Assembly: GCA_016081115.2 (NCBI GenBank)
Contig: JABTTQ020002850.1
Location: 124,001 to 188,000, forward strand
Source of the DNA: Rehmannia glutinosa
Lineage: Eukaryota > Streptophyta > Magnoliopsida > Lamiales > Orobanchaceae
Direction: 5' to 3'
Length of the DNA stretch: 64,000 nt
This document shows, one piece after another, positions 52,468-63,715 of this stretch; position 1 is the first letter of the stretch, and the number at the start of each line of letters is the position of its first letter. The translations under genes and the position numbers were made by a program. The notes beneath the pieces are model-generated. The model was given only the letters and a program-made list of their open reading frames with translations, made no database searches and was not told the origin of the DNA.

Positions 52468-53860
52468 GGATTTAGATCAGGTGAGTCCACATATCTTAGG
52501 TGAGTACATGAGACCAAATCTGAGTCATTGATTTAATTTTTAAACGGTTAAAATTAATCAGGTTTTACCATTATTTAATATATAAGTTAATTTAAAAAAG
52601 GGCTTATTGGTAATTTTAATTTAAATCAATTTTTGGGAGAGAAATTATTTTTGGTAGTGGGCTAAATTATAGGACCGGTGTAAATTCAAGATACTGCATA
52701 TCTTTACATTATTTGGTAAATGAAGAGTCATTTCCCCAATTTCTGCCATCTTCAACACTGATTCTCTCTGCAAACAACTTCAACCGTCTTCCACCATCTT
52801 TCGCTGCAAACAAGTATACCGTCCTCCACCATCCTTCTTCTGCAAATCGTGAAACAACCTCCATTAAAGTGAGAAATCAAAATCCCAAGTCCTAACCATA
52901 TCCAACTTAACCTTTCGTGGAAAACCCCAATCCTTCGGTCGAGAATCCCCAAATCTTCGGTCGAGAATCAAACTCCCGCGTGAGGGAGAAAATCAAACGT
53001 TGTTTTTCACAGAAGTTTCATCTTGGAACCATTAGTTCGTTGAAGAACACACCAAAGTGTGTGAATTTTTTTTCCGAGCCGGCAACAGTGTAGGTAGGGC
53101 TACTTTTTTGTCTTTTTATTTTTGTATTTTTTTTATATTTTTATTGCATTTTTTATGTAGAATTTTTTTGTTATTGTGATTTGTTTTTAATATTGCATAT
53201 TTTTGTTGTTAAATATGCTTATGATTGTTATGAATTATGCTTATAAAGGGGAAATGGTGGAAATTAGTATTTCCTAGTTTTTCAGAACTATGGGGAGATT
53301 GGCAGTGCTTATTCAAGAGGAGATTGTTTTAATGTGGCAAAAAATTGGTTATTGTTGTCAATAAGTATGCTCACATCTGTTTTTACAAGTAGTTGGTGAT
53401 GGCTTTAATGAGGCAAAAACATTGCTTATCTTTGTGATATATTATGCTTATGAATATTCAAGTATGTGCGAAATACTGGGAATGGGTTTGTTTTTTATTC
53501 TTCTGTCTTTATTATTTGGAAAAACGAAAGTCAGGCAATAAATTCAAGTATTTTGGTGATTGCTTTAATGAGGCAAAAATATTGCTTATCTATGTTTTAT
53601 ATCATGCTTATGTATATTCAGGTATGTGCAAAAAAATACTGGGAGGTGGGATCAAAAACTGAGATAGCGGGCTCCGAAAAAATGACGAGACGCAACTATT
53701 GATGATGCGTATAAAGTATGCAACTGCAATTTGTCTGGATACAATGAATGAGCTGAGGGAGGCGGTATTGGGACGGGTGAAGGAGTTTGCCAAAATGAAA
53801 TAAGATCAATCCGAAACGTTTTGTTGCTTCGCACTTTTTTTGATAAAAGTATTGGTTACT
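52468..53860. other. MULE-like terminus and gene-free DNA
   Basis: Begins GGATTTAGATCAGGTGAGTC with a second TTAGGTGAGTACATGAGACC, resembling MULE ends nearby. The other end is not found and may be separated by the Athila insertion. A CT-rich leader-like block lies at 52710-52960. A duplicated segment (GGCTTTAATGAGGCAAAAAC to ATACTGGG) occurs at 53398-53480 and 53546-53645. No gene. Confidence 0.5.
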
Positions 53861-54125
53861 TGAAAGGTGTGAGTTTTGCATGTATTTTGAGGTGTATTTC
53901 TGGCTATAATGATGGGTAAACATGCACATACTCGCGTTAAATGTTACATATTCACTCCTTGTAGAAAATATATTACACTTTGCTTATTTTGTAGAAATTT
54001 CATGATATTTGAAGCAAATTGAATACGAATACGAGGATAGCAAAGTGGAAACACGGAGAATTGAGTGAGTATACGAAAAGTGAAGCCAAAAAGAGCGAAA
54101 GTTGAGCGTCTAAGGAAAAGACAAG

Positions 54126-54310
54126 GGGCACACGGGTTGGGCGTGCCTCAGTCACCACCCGTGCACCCCTGAATAAAGAAACTTTGAGCCTCTGCATGGC
54201 GCACGGGTAGGCCGCGCTCCTACGCACCACCCGTGCGCTCTACAGAGAAGGGATGAATTCACCGGGATGGCGCACGGGTAGCCCGTGCTCCGACGCACCA
54301 ATCGTGCGTC
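54126..54310. repeat. GC-rich hairpin units in LTR U3
   Basis: Three units hold GCGCACGGGTAG(C/G)CCG and a nearby inverted GCACCACCCGTGCGC, able to pair with each other and internally. They lie just upstream of the TATA box. The same motif recurs at 46553, 48690, 49851, 57975, 61240 and 63980. Confidence 0.8.
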
Positions 54311-54361
54311 TGCGTTGGAATCCCATAATCTGCAGTATTATGCCCTAAACTTGAAGGTGGG

Positions 54362-54370
54362 TATAAAAAG
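54362..54370 (+). promoter_or_regulatory. TATA box of Athila LTR
   Basis: TATAAAAAG in a conserved context also seen inverted in the other Athila LTRs of the window. Confidence 0.7.
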
Positions 54371-55319
54371 GCTTTTTGGGGGGCGCACACAAGGAGATTC
54401 TGGCATTTTTGGGATTTACAACACAAGACAAGGGTCAACTCTTGGAAGAGGATATCAAGGAGACAATCGGGTTGCATCGGAGCTTGAAGAACGGAGATAT
54501 ATCGAGAGATTGTCGACGTTCCTAAGTTTTTCTTGCTTCTCTTTTAGTTTTAATCTTTCATTTTTATTTGTAATGGCTTTGAACACTTTGTCTATAAGTT
54601 GTTTAGAAATCATGTGTAGCTAAACTCATGAGATTTCCGGGTTTTGGAAGTAGATTAATGAATTCTTGTTGGATGTTTTGATCTTAGTTGAAGTTATTAT
54701 CTTGAAGCCTATTTGAGTATTTTGAGCTTATTCTTGTTTTATCACTTGATCAATGATTTAACTTGTTTGATATATTGATTCATAATTCGAGAGATGAGTT
54801 TCAATATTAGATCTTGAATACTCGACACAAATATTTGCATGAATCGAGAGGTTTGTAAATATTTGTGAGGATATTTGATCTTTTAAACTTTTGGGAGTTG
54901 AATGCTTCATGTTGAGTAGAGATGCTAGCATAAGTATTTCAATCTACGTTTTATATGCATCTCAAGAGGGAGGATAAAATAGTTTTGTGATCGTCTTATA
55001 GGAATACTGATAATAACGTGGCTTGATTAAACCGGACAACAAGAGGATTATTAATCAAAACCTTAACTCGGAAATCCATTTCATTATCTTGATACTTCTA
55101 TCAGTTGTATTATCTTAATCTTGTGTTTTAGTGATTTAAATTGTCTTAATCTCAATACAACAATCATCCAATTTCGATCGTCTAAATAAAAATAAGACTA
55201 TCTTGGTTCAATACTTAGCGCATAAATTTATTAGTCTCAGTGGATACGACCTTGCTTACCTTATTCTATAAACTACACCGTACAGTTGCGGTGAAGCTAA
55301 AAATAAGGCGAACAAGTTT

Positions 55320-55332
55320 TGGCGCGTTCTTC
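55320..55332 (+). other. Primer binding site, Athila (tRNA-Asp) type
   Basis: TGGCGCGTTCTTC follows the LTR by five bases. Athila elements use TGGCGCCGTTGCC; here a C is missing and the 3' half diverges. Confidence 0.7.
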
Positions 55333-55472
55333 GTGAACTAATACAATTTTTGGTGCTAATATTGCGATAGATAGAATTAATTTTAATTTAGACAATTTTA
55401 TTTTTTACATTTTGGATTCACTTTAATTCTTCATTATTTAACTTGTTTCTTTTAGTTCGGTCCAGGTGGTGC

Positions 55473-57036
55473 ATGAACACGCGCTCGAGGCAAGGGGACT
55501 TGATACCGCTTATACCAGGAAGTCGAGGCTTTCGCGAGAAGAATCGAGTCTACCACTAGACGGGCTGAAAGACAACACAATCCGATAATGGGGGATTTGA
55601 ATGAGTTACCAATACCGGCAAACAATGGTGGAAATGAGTTACCGATACCGGTTCAACAGCAAGCCATTCGTGATTACTTTTGACCTCAAACGAATCGTAA
55701 TTACGGTGGTATTGCCCATATTCCTATCAATGCCAACAACTTCGAGCTCAAACCGCACTCGATCAATATGGTGCAATGAGAATCAGTTTGGGGGTTCGCA
55801 ATCGAAGATCCTAACTCTCACCTTGCACATTTTATCCAAATACGCAATACGATCAAAATGAACGGAGTCTCGGATGACGCCATAAGATTGCGTCTGTTCC
55901 CATTCTCTTTACGGGATAAGGCGAGAAATTGGTTGGGTACTTTGACGCAAGGCGGTGTAAGGATATGGGATGAACTCGAGCCAAAAGTTCTTGTTTAAAT
56001 TCTTTCCACCGAGCAAAACTTTGCGGCTCAAGCGAGATTACTCAATTCGATAGTTCGACTCGAGCCTTTGTACGAGGCTTGGGAAAGGTTTCGGGATTTG
56101 TTACGTAGATGTCCACAACATGGGTTTCGGAGGATCAACAGATTATGTTTCTTCTACAATGGTTTAATGGGACAAACGAGGGCCTTTGTGGATGCCGCGA
56201 GAGGAGGAGCATTGTTGGCAAGGTTTCCACAAGATGCCTTGAACCTTCTTGAAGAAATGGCCATGAATAGTTACGGTGGCCATCCGAAAGATCTAATGTA
56301 CAACGAGTAGCCGAAATCTCGGATTCGCACTCCAATTAAAACATTGACGGCACAAGTAGCGGCTTTGACAACTCGGTTGAGTGTATTGACGAAGGGGCGA
56401 AGCGGCACGAGCATGGGTAGTGAAGCTCTTCTATATCCGATGGAAGAGGTAAATTATGTGAATAACCGGAATTTCAATAATTTCCAAAATAATTCAAACC
56501 CAACGCACTACCATCCAGGGTTGAGAAATCATGAAAAATTTTCCTACGCAAATACAAAGAATGTGTTACAACCTCCACCGGGATTTAATGCTTCAAGTGG
56601 ATGCGGAAATGGGGAAGGAAAATCGTCGTTAGAAGATGCACTCACCTCCTTCATAAATCAATCTAATGCATTCATGAATGATACGAGGAGCCGCCTCGCT
56701 AAGCAAGACTCTCGGATGGATAAGATAGAACAACAAGTGACAAGCTCGATAAAGAATCTGGAGACTCAAATGGGTCAATTGGTTACAATTGTGGGTGGTC
56801 AACATCACAAGGGTCAATTTCCAAGTAATACGAAAATGAATCCTAAGGAACAATGCAAGGAGATTCGTTTACAAAGCGGTACGGCATATGAGGGGCCTAA
56901 AGAAAAATCTGGGAATCTGAAACTTTCAGATGAAGCATCGAGGCCGGAAATGGGAGAATCCGTGATGAAGGATGATATTGAAGAAAATAGGAAAGAAGAG
57001 AACAAAGAGGCGGAACAAACAAAAGTGAGAAGCTAA
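55473..57036 (+). pseudogene. Athila gag (Retrotrans_gag), broken
   Basis: From ATG 55473 (MNTRSRQGDLIPLIPGSRGF) with early frame changes; NELPIP repeats; then DPNSHLAHFIQIRNTIKMNG, RLRLFPFSLRDKARNWLGTL and LYEAWERFRDLLRRCPQHGF, ARFPQDALNLLEEMAMNSYG (retrotransposon gag core, 55800-56300), a stop after MYNE, and a long polar tail to 57036 (PPPGFNAS, ASLAKQDSRMDKIEQ-type coiled coil). No zinc knuckle, as usual for Athila. At least four stops. Gag would assemble the particle. Confidence 0.85.
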
Positions 57037-57065
57037 AATCATCATCTAACTCGAATATATCTAAG

Positions 57066-57830
57066 TTGCCTATATCTCTTCCCTTTCCTCAAATATTTCA
57101 AAAGAAAAAGCTTGATGATCAATTTGCCAAATTCCTTGATATATTTAAGAAATTGCACATTAACATTCCTTTTGCAGGCGCACTAGAACAGATGCCAAAC
57201 TATGCGAAATTTCTTAAGGATGTTATGTCGAAAAAGCGGAGGATGACAAGCTTTGAAACGGTGAATTTGACGGAAGAATGTAGTGCAATTATCCAAAGAA
57301 AGCTACCACAAAAACTGAAAGATCCGGGGAGTTTCACTATCCCTTGTGCTATTGGTGGTAATTTCTTTAATAAAGCGTTATGTGATTTGGGGGCAAGTAT
57401 TAATTTGATGCCTTTGTCCATTTTCAGGAAGCTTGGATTAGGCGACGTGAAGCCAACTATGGTGACATTGCAACTTACAGACCGATCACTTACGTATCCA
57501 AGGGGAATTATTGAAGACGTATTGGTAAAAGTTGATAAATTTATATTCCCCGTGGATTTCTTGGTTTTGGACATGGAAGAAGATCGAGACGTTCCACTGA
57601 TACTTGGACGTCTTTTCCTAGCCACGGGTAAAGCCTTAATAGATGTGCAAAAGGGAGAGCTCACATTACGTGTTAATGATGAGCATGTTTTATTTTCTAT
57701 ATATAAGGCAATGAAATTTCATGATTCGGTGGAGAATTGTAATTTTTTGGATATAGTTAGTTCATGCATTGAGGATTATGTCGATCATACATTGTCTACA
57801 GATGATTTGGAATTTGGTCTAACCCACTAG
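57066..57830 (+). pseudogene. Athila protease and linker
   Basis: The 254-residue frame opens PISLPFPQIFQKKKLDDQFA, KLHINIPFAGALEQMPNYAK (the Athila pre-protease linker), then a retropepsin-like fold with FTIPCAIGGNFFNKALCDLG and ASINLMPLSIFRKLGLG; the active-site Asp is in CDLGAS, the form typical of Athila. PLILGRLFLATGKALIDVQKG closes the fold. No break inside. It ends with a stop at 57828 that separates it from RT, so it is not a full gag-pol frame. Confidence 0.85.
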
Positions 57831-58110
57831 TGCTCAATGTCGAGTGTTGTACTTGATTTTGATAACCAAGATTTGTACGACTATGTTTGTGCCTTAGATC
57901 ATATGTAGGAACTACCTAAGAGCGCAAGAGGCGAGAACGCAAAGCCAGAAATAAGGGAGCCAAACTTGCAGAAACGCACCACACATGCGTCCACGCACGG
58001 GCAACCCGTGCGTGATGCTGAGGGAAGAATTGAAGTCTCTCGAAGAGCACACGGGCCGTCGTGCGCTCGAGAGCACGTGCAACCCGTGTGTGACCCCGAA
58101 ATAGTAACAT
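57831..58110 (+). repeat. Protease-RT spacer with GC-rich hairpins
   Basis: 58000-58095 holds ACGCACGGGCAACCCGTGCG and the weaker CACACGGGCCGTCGTGCG and CACGTGCAACCCGTGTG. Stops in all frames mean the spacer is not translated through here. The hairpins resemble those in the LTR. Confidence 0.75.
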
Positions 58111-59025
58111 CGACTCGGAACTCAAGCAATTACCTGAACACCTCAAATATGCATTCCTTAGGGCAAATAATGCAAATCCGGTAATCGTTTCATCTCTTCT
58201 CACTCCTACTCAACTTGATAAACTGTTAAGGGTTTTACGAAAACATAAGTCGGCACTAGGATGGTCTATAATCGATTTAAAAGGCATAAGTCCATCCATT
58301 GTGATGCATAAAATTCGGATGGAAGATGTTTATAAACCATCGATTGCAAAACCAAAGACGACTAAACCCTATCATGCAAGATGTGGTTAGGAAGGAAGTG
58401 TTGAAATGGTTGGATGCCGGGATCATTTATGCTATATCTGATAGTTCATGGGTGAGTCCGGTACAAGTGGTGCCGAAAAAAGGGGGTAACAGTGGTTAAA
58501 AATGAAAATGAAGAACTGATTGCTACTAGAATCGTTACAGGGTGGCGAATTTGCATTGATTATCGAAAACTAAATGATGCCACTCGAAAAGATCATTTTC
58601 CTCTTCCCTTTATAGATATGATGTTGGATCGTCTTGCAGGTTATGATTATTATTGCTTTTTAGATGGTTATTTCGGGTACAATCAAATCATGATTGCGCC
58701 GGAAGACCAAGAGAAAACAACATTTACATGTTCGTATGGCACATTTGCATTTCGTCGCATGCCATTTGGTTTATGTAATGCACCTGCCACTTTCCAACGT
58801 TGTATGATGGCTATATTTCACGATCTTATTGAAAACGTTATGGAGGTGTTTATGGACGATTTCTCTGTGTTTGGTGATTCTTTTGATAATTGTCTTCACA
58901 ATCTTTCCCTAGTTTTGCAGCGATGTGAAGAGACCAATCTAGTACTAAATTGGGAAAAGTGCCATTTTATGGTACGCGATGGCATTGTACTTGGTCATCG
59001 AGTCTCTTCGCAGGTTTGGAAGTAG
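58111..59025 (+). pseudogene. Athila reverse transcriptase
   Basis: Starts near 58115 with ELKQLPEHLKYAFL and LRVLRKHKSALGWSIIDLKG, ISPSIVMHKI, a shift near 58360, VSPVQVVPKK, then frame 58492-59025: TGWRICIDYRKLNDATRKDH, FPLPFIDMMLDRLAGYDYYC, DGYFGYNQIMIAPEDQEKTT, FRRMPFGLCNAPATFQRCM and the catalytic EVFMDDFSVFG. RT motifs are complete apart from frame breaks. Confidence 0.88.
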
Positions 59026-59650
59026 AACCGGGCAAAGATTGTAGCGATCGAGAAATTACCTTCTCCTACAAACGAAAAAGCTATTCGGAGCTTCTTGGGC
59101 CATGCCGGATTTTACAGAAGGTTTATCCGTGACTTTTCTAAACTTTCTAAGCCCTTGAGCCAATTGCTAGAAAAAGATGTTGCTTTCATTTTTTCCAATG
59201 AATGTTTGCAGGCGTTTGAAATGTTGAAGACAGCATTGGTGACCACACCTATACTCGTCGCCCCAGATTGGAGTCAACCATTTGAGCTGATGTGTGATGC
59301 AAGCGACTTTGCGGTTGGGGTTGTTCTCGGTCAAAAGAGGGAAAAATTGTTCAGATCCATCTACTATGCAAGTCGAGCGTTGGGCCGGTGCTCAGCGAGA
59401 ATTATACCACAACCGAGAAAGAGATGTTGGCGATTGTTTTCGCATTCGATAAATTCCGATCTTACTTGATCGGGACGAAAACGATTGTGCATACCGACCA
59501 TGCGGCTATCAAATACCTCTTTGACAAGAAGGATGCGAAACCGAGGTTGATTCGATGGATCTTATTATTGTAAGAGTTTGATGTGGAAACCAAGGACCGG
59601 AAAGGATGCGAGAACGTGGTAGCAGACCATTTGTCTTGATTAGAAAATCA
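59026..59650 (+). pseudogene. Athila RT thumb and RNase H
   Basis: IEKLPSPTNEKAIRSFLGHA (spread over two frames), GFYRRFIRDFSKLSKPLSQL, then RNase H: FELMCDASDFAVGVVLGQKR, a frame change near 59400, NYTTTEKEMLAIVFAFDKFR and HTDHAAIKYLFDKKDAKPRL, ending WILLL-stop, then EFDVETKDRKGCENVVADHL. Asp and Glu residues of RNase H are present. Confidence 0.85.
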
Positions 59651-59711
59651 AGAGGGAGCAAAAGGAAGTACGGGATTAATAAAAGAGGAGTTTCCTGATG
59701 AACGATTACTC

Positions 59712-61014
59712 ATGCTGGAGGCAAAATTTCCGTGGTATGCGGACTTTGTCAACTACTTGGCTGTCGGAGTTCTACCCCCGGATCTATCACCATATCAAAA
59801 GAAGAAATTCTTACATGATGTAAAGTTCTACATGTGGGATGACCCCCTACTCTTTAAGAGGTGCGCGGACAAAATCATAAAAAGATGCGTACCTCAAGAA
59901 GAATGGGAGGAGTCCTACAATGATGTCACTCCGTTCCCTCGGCGGACATTTTGGCCCAACTCGCACCGCAGCGAAGGTATTGCAAAGTGGGCTATATTGG
60001 CCCACTTTATTTAATGACTGTTATTTGTTTGTGCAACAATATGACAGGTGTCAGCGAATGGGAAACATTTCAAGGAAACACGAGATGCCAATGACCAATG
60101 TAATCGAAGTGGAGTTGTTCGATGTGTGGGGAATTGATTTTATGGGCCCATTTCCATCGTCTTCGGGTTATCAATATATTCTACTTGTTGTGGAATATGT
60201 ATCCCGTTGGGTAGAGGCGATTCCTTCCAAAACAAATGATGCTCAGGTTGTAATGCGATTCCTTAAGAAAAACATCTTTACTAGATTCGGCACTCCAAGA
60301 GCTTTAATTAGTGATGGAGGGTCGCATTTTGTAAACAAATTGATGAGCAACTTGTTGGCAAAATATGGGGTCAAACATAAAGTTGCATTGGCATATCATC
60401 CACAAGCCAATGGACAAGCAGAAGTGGCTAACAGGGAGATCAAACAAATCCTTGAAAAGACGGTGAACATCAACCGAAAACATTGGGCGTTAAAATTGGA
60501 TGACGCTTTGTGGGCATACCGGACAGCATATAAGACACCGTTGGGCACATCTCCCTATAAACTTATTTTCGGGAAATCGTGCCACTTACCGGTGGAGTTA
60601 GAACACAAGGCATTCTGGGCAGTCAAAAAGCTAAATATGGATTTTCAAAAAGCCGGTGAGGAAAGGTTGCTCCATTTGAATCAGATGGAAGAGTTTCGGG
60701 ATGAAGCTTACGAAAACTCCCGAATTTATAAGGAAAGAACCAAGAGGTGGCATGATAAGATGATCAAGAAAAGAGAGTTTTTACTGGGAGAACCGGTGCT
60801 CCTATACAATTCACGCCTTAAATTTTTCCCGGGAAAACTCAAGTCTAAGTGGTCGGGGCCATTCGTGATAAAGAAAGTATTGAATCCACCCGGGATTGTA
60901 GAATTGTTGACAAAAGAAGGTGAGACTTTCATGGTAAACGGCCAACGGATTAAGCACTACTTCCACCGAGGAAATCAAGAGGAGGTGACATCCACCACCT
61001 TGCGCGACCCGTAA
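59712..61014 (+). pseudogene. Athila integrase
   Basis: Frame 59712-60014 reads EAKFPWYADFVNYLAVGVLP and CVPQEEWEESYNDVTPFPRR, then a frameshift, and 59920-61014 reads GGHFGPTRTAAKVLQSGLYW, QQYDRCQRMGNISRKHEMP, the core with Asp in VWGIDFMGPFPSSSGYQ, Asp in ISDGGSHFVNK, Glu in HPQANGQAEVANREI, and a C-terminal GPFVIKKVLNPPGIVEL with HYFHRGNQEE. The zinc finger is spoiled: the HxxH region is shifted out and a Cys reads Tyr (QQYDRCQ). The catalytic triad is intact and 364 residues are uninterrupted. Confidence 0.88.
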
Positions 61015-61955
61015 TTTAACAAAACAGGCGTCAAGCTAAAGACGTTAAATATAGCGCTTGTTGGGAGGCAACCCAACGGTTTTTCGTGTAACTTTCATTT
61101 TTGTGTGTGTTTAGTTTCAATTTTGTGTGATTTGAGTGATGTGATATGCGTGTTTCTATTAATGAGTGTGATTTGTGTGTTTTTGTTTCATTTTTGTGTG
61201 TTTTTATTCAAAAAACAAATTCTGAATTGTTGTACAGGTGCGCACGAGTAACCCGTGCGTTGGCGCACCACCCGTGCGCCCTACAGAGAGTTGAGTATTT
61301 CACCGGGGTGGCGCACGGGTAGCCCGTGCTTCGACGCACCACCCGTGCGCCTTACAGAAGGGGCATAAATAAGAGCAGTTTTAAAACTGCTCTTCTTCTC
61401 AAAAAACCCCAAATCGCGCGCCCCTCCCTCATCCTTCCTTGTTTTCAAAATTTCTTGTAGTTTTCACTCAATTTCGTCCATTTAATCACTCCCCCATCAC
61501 ATTAGAACCACAATTTGCATTGTATTCAAGTGTGATTGAAGAAAATTGAAGATAAATCACCTAGGGTTCAAGTTCTTCACTTTGATTCGAAATTCAAAAA
61601 TTCCGGTAAGAGCATCATTTTTCCTTGCGAATTTCTTGTCAATTGTGTAATGGGAATCATGATTGGTGCTAGCTTTGATATTTTTGCTATGTTTTGAATG
61701 AAATCTTCTTTAAGGCAATTTATCAAACACTTTGTGGGCATGTGTAATTGAGGAGATTTTGGATGATATATTGATGAATAAGGCATGGCCAATGATTGTT
61801 TGAGCTAATATATTTCTAGAATGGCCATAATTCTTGCTTGCTTGGGGTAATTGATCGATCAAAGTAAAGTAGGGAAGTGAATTTGCATCACCTAATATGT
61901 TAGCTTTAATCCCCTACTTTGTTGTTGCCATTGATGATATTGAGATGCTAATGGA
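61015..61955 (+). other. Post-integrase spacer of Athila element
   Basis: Contains ATATAGCGCTTGTTGGGAGG (61053), GC-rich hairpins at 61240-61355, and a CT-rich block 61380-61610. No coding frame. The minus-strand derivative at 48840 keeps part of this spacer and hairpins. Confidence 0.7.
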
Positions 61956-62948
61956 ATGTATTTCAGGTACAAATCCTTCATGGCCGAGCGAAGAAATCCT
62001 GTGGGGTGGAAGGAGACATGCACGCGGGCGGCACAACGAGACGTGGCACCGCCGCAGGTAGACCAAAAACAGTCCGCGGCATATGGGGTTGAATTGACAA
62101 ACGCGGATGATCTTGAGCGATGGAATCGCTTGATTGGTCGCCAAATAGCTCCATCACGCTATGCCGACGATGACTGTACCCAAACTTTGGGGATACATGA
62201 GGACGTTTGGCGTCTCTTCGCAAAGGTCGGATGGACAAATTTCATGAGCCGAAGGTGGCCGACCTTTAAACGATACACATTGGAGTTTTTCAGTACCGTA
62301 GAAGTACTCAAACAAGGCGGGACTTTTGAACCATACATGATACGATTTCAGTTGGGGAGCGTTCGTAGACAACTATCTATGACCCAATTGAACACCATTT
62401 TTGAGGTTCCAACGAACACGCGTACCCGCCCGATGCCACATTATGATCAATATGACTTTTGGAGAATGCTTGTGGAAACACCACAAACGGGGCCTATGTT
62501 GTATGCCGCACGGACCGGCAAAGCCTCTTGGATCCGGAATCCCATTTTCCAGTACATACAACGCGTGACTGCATCCTCCGTGTTCGCCCACAAAAATATT
62601 GGAGGGATGACTACTAAGGAGCTATATCTACTATGGTGTATGGTCACAAATACCCCCTACAACACAGCCGTCAATTTCGCAGAGCAAATAGAACAGTTAG
62701 CTAGGCGGGAAGGGGGTACGATTTCTATAGGGGGCCTCATTACCCCTATTGCCCGGCATTTCAACGTCGATTTCCGAGGCTTGGAGCCTATTCCGGGCAG
62801 AACTCGGGTTAATTTGGCATCATTGCACCACATGAAGTTCATAGCAAACGAAGACAACACATTGGCACTTCTACAGAAGAAAGGTGTTAAAATTCTAGAA
62901 CTTGCTTGGGTATCTCTGTCAAGGCCACATGTTGTATGCGAATTGTGA
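61956..62948 (+). CDS. Third ORF of Athila element (ATHILA ORF-1 family), 330 residues
   Basis: Frame from about 61956; the first ATG likely used is at 61981 (MAERRNPVGWKETC). Core motifs WNRLIGRQIAPSRYADDDCT, EDVWRLFAKVGWTNFMSRRW, TLEFFSTVEV, IRFQLGSVRRQLSMTQLNTI, NKNIGGMTTKELYLLWCMVT-like wording and GGLITPIARHFNVDF match the plant ATHILA ORF-1 family found in the env-like position. It has no transmembrane segment in this copy, and function is unknown. The frame is undamaged, in contrast to gag and pol of the same element. The last 20 residues may be read-through. Confidence 0.75.
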   Translation: MYFRYKSFMAERRNPVGWKETCTRAAQRDVAPPQVDQKQSAAYGVELTNADDLERWNRLIGRQIAPSRYADDDCTQTLGIHEDVWRLFAKVGWTNFMSRRWPTFKRYTLEFFSTVEVLKQGGTFEPYMIRFQLGSVRRQLSMTQLNTIFEVPTNTRTRPMPHYDQYDFWRMLVETPQTGPMLYAARTGKASWIRNPIFQYIQRVTASSVFAHKNIGGMTTKELYLLWCMVTNTPYNTAVNFAEQIEQLARREGGTISIGGLITPIARHFNVDFRGLEPIPGRTRVNLASLHHMKFIANEDNTLALLQKKGVKILELAWVSLSRPHVVCEL

Positions 62949-63715
62949 ATGTGATAAAAAGCCATCTTTGTTAGCCTTTCAAGCATTTTGCTTTCCTACA
63001 AATGATGAAATTCCTTGTTAGCCAAGTTGAGCCTATTGCCTATTTTTTTTGATAACCTCAAGATTTAAGCTTTGAACTTGATAGATCCATCACCCTAAAC
63101 TCGAGTGTATAACGTAGAGCAAAGGGAATAAATGGAGTTGAAGGAGTAGGATAAGTGGGCATACTTGGTTAAATGGAACAAAAAGAGGAAGGAAAGGAGT
63201 TGAAAAAGAAGTGTTGAAAATACGCAAATGAAAAAAAATGATTGTAATGTAAATGATTGATATGCTCATCGGTCTATATACTCGAGTTTGAGTCACTTTA
63301 TCCAAAATTTCCTACCCAAACCAAAGAGCCTTCATTACAACCAAATGAGAAAGTCCTTTTTGATTCACAAATTGCATACACTCTAGTGGCGGAGATATGA
63401 GACGAATTGCAAGCCTATGGTAATTTTGCGACATCGAATTGATTTGAGCGTAAACACGTCCTATATCCTCGTGAGATGAGATTATACACTTAACTTTGAG
63501 AGTTGGAATTCAGAGCATTTCACTTTGTTTTACTTGAGGCGTGTTCTTTGATCAGATATTTGAGGCTTGATTGGGTTGTGCTCAACATTCATGATGAACA
63601 ATATGGATCTTCTTGTGGGTTCTCTGTGTGCGATGTTATTCTTATCTCCCTGTTGTGCCTTCGTATTCTAAACATTGTTGATCGGGACGGTAAATAGTTT
63701 AAGTTTGGGGGATTT
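62949..63715 (+). other. 3' non-coding region and polypurine tract of Athila element
   Basis: No gene. AAGTTTGGGGGATTT at 63701-63715 is the polypurine tract directly before the LTR. 63000-63600 matches the inverse of 47400-47930. Confidence 0.75.

Larger units (their letters stand above)
53861..55314 (+). repeat. 5' LTR of Athila element
   Basis: Begins TGAAAGGTGTGAGTTTTGC and ends AAGGCGAACA. A TATA box TATAAAAAG lies at 54362-54370. Upstream of it, 54126-54310 carries the CACGGGT hairpin units. Nearly the same sequence, inverted, forms the LTRs at 48896-50374. Confidence 0.9.
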
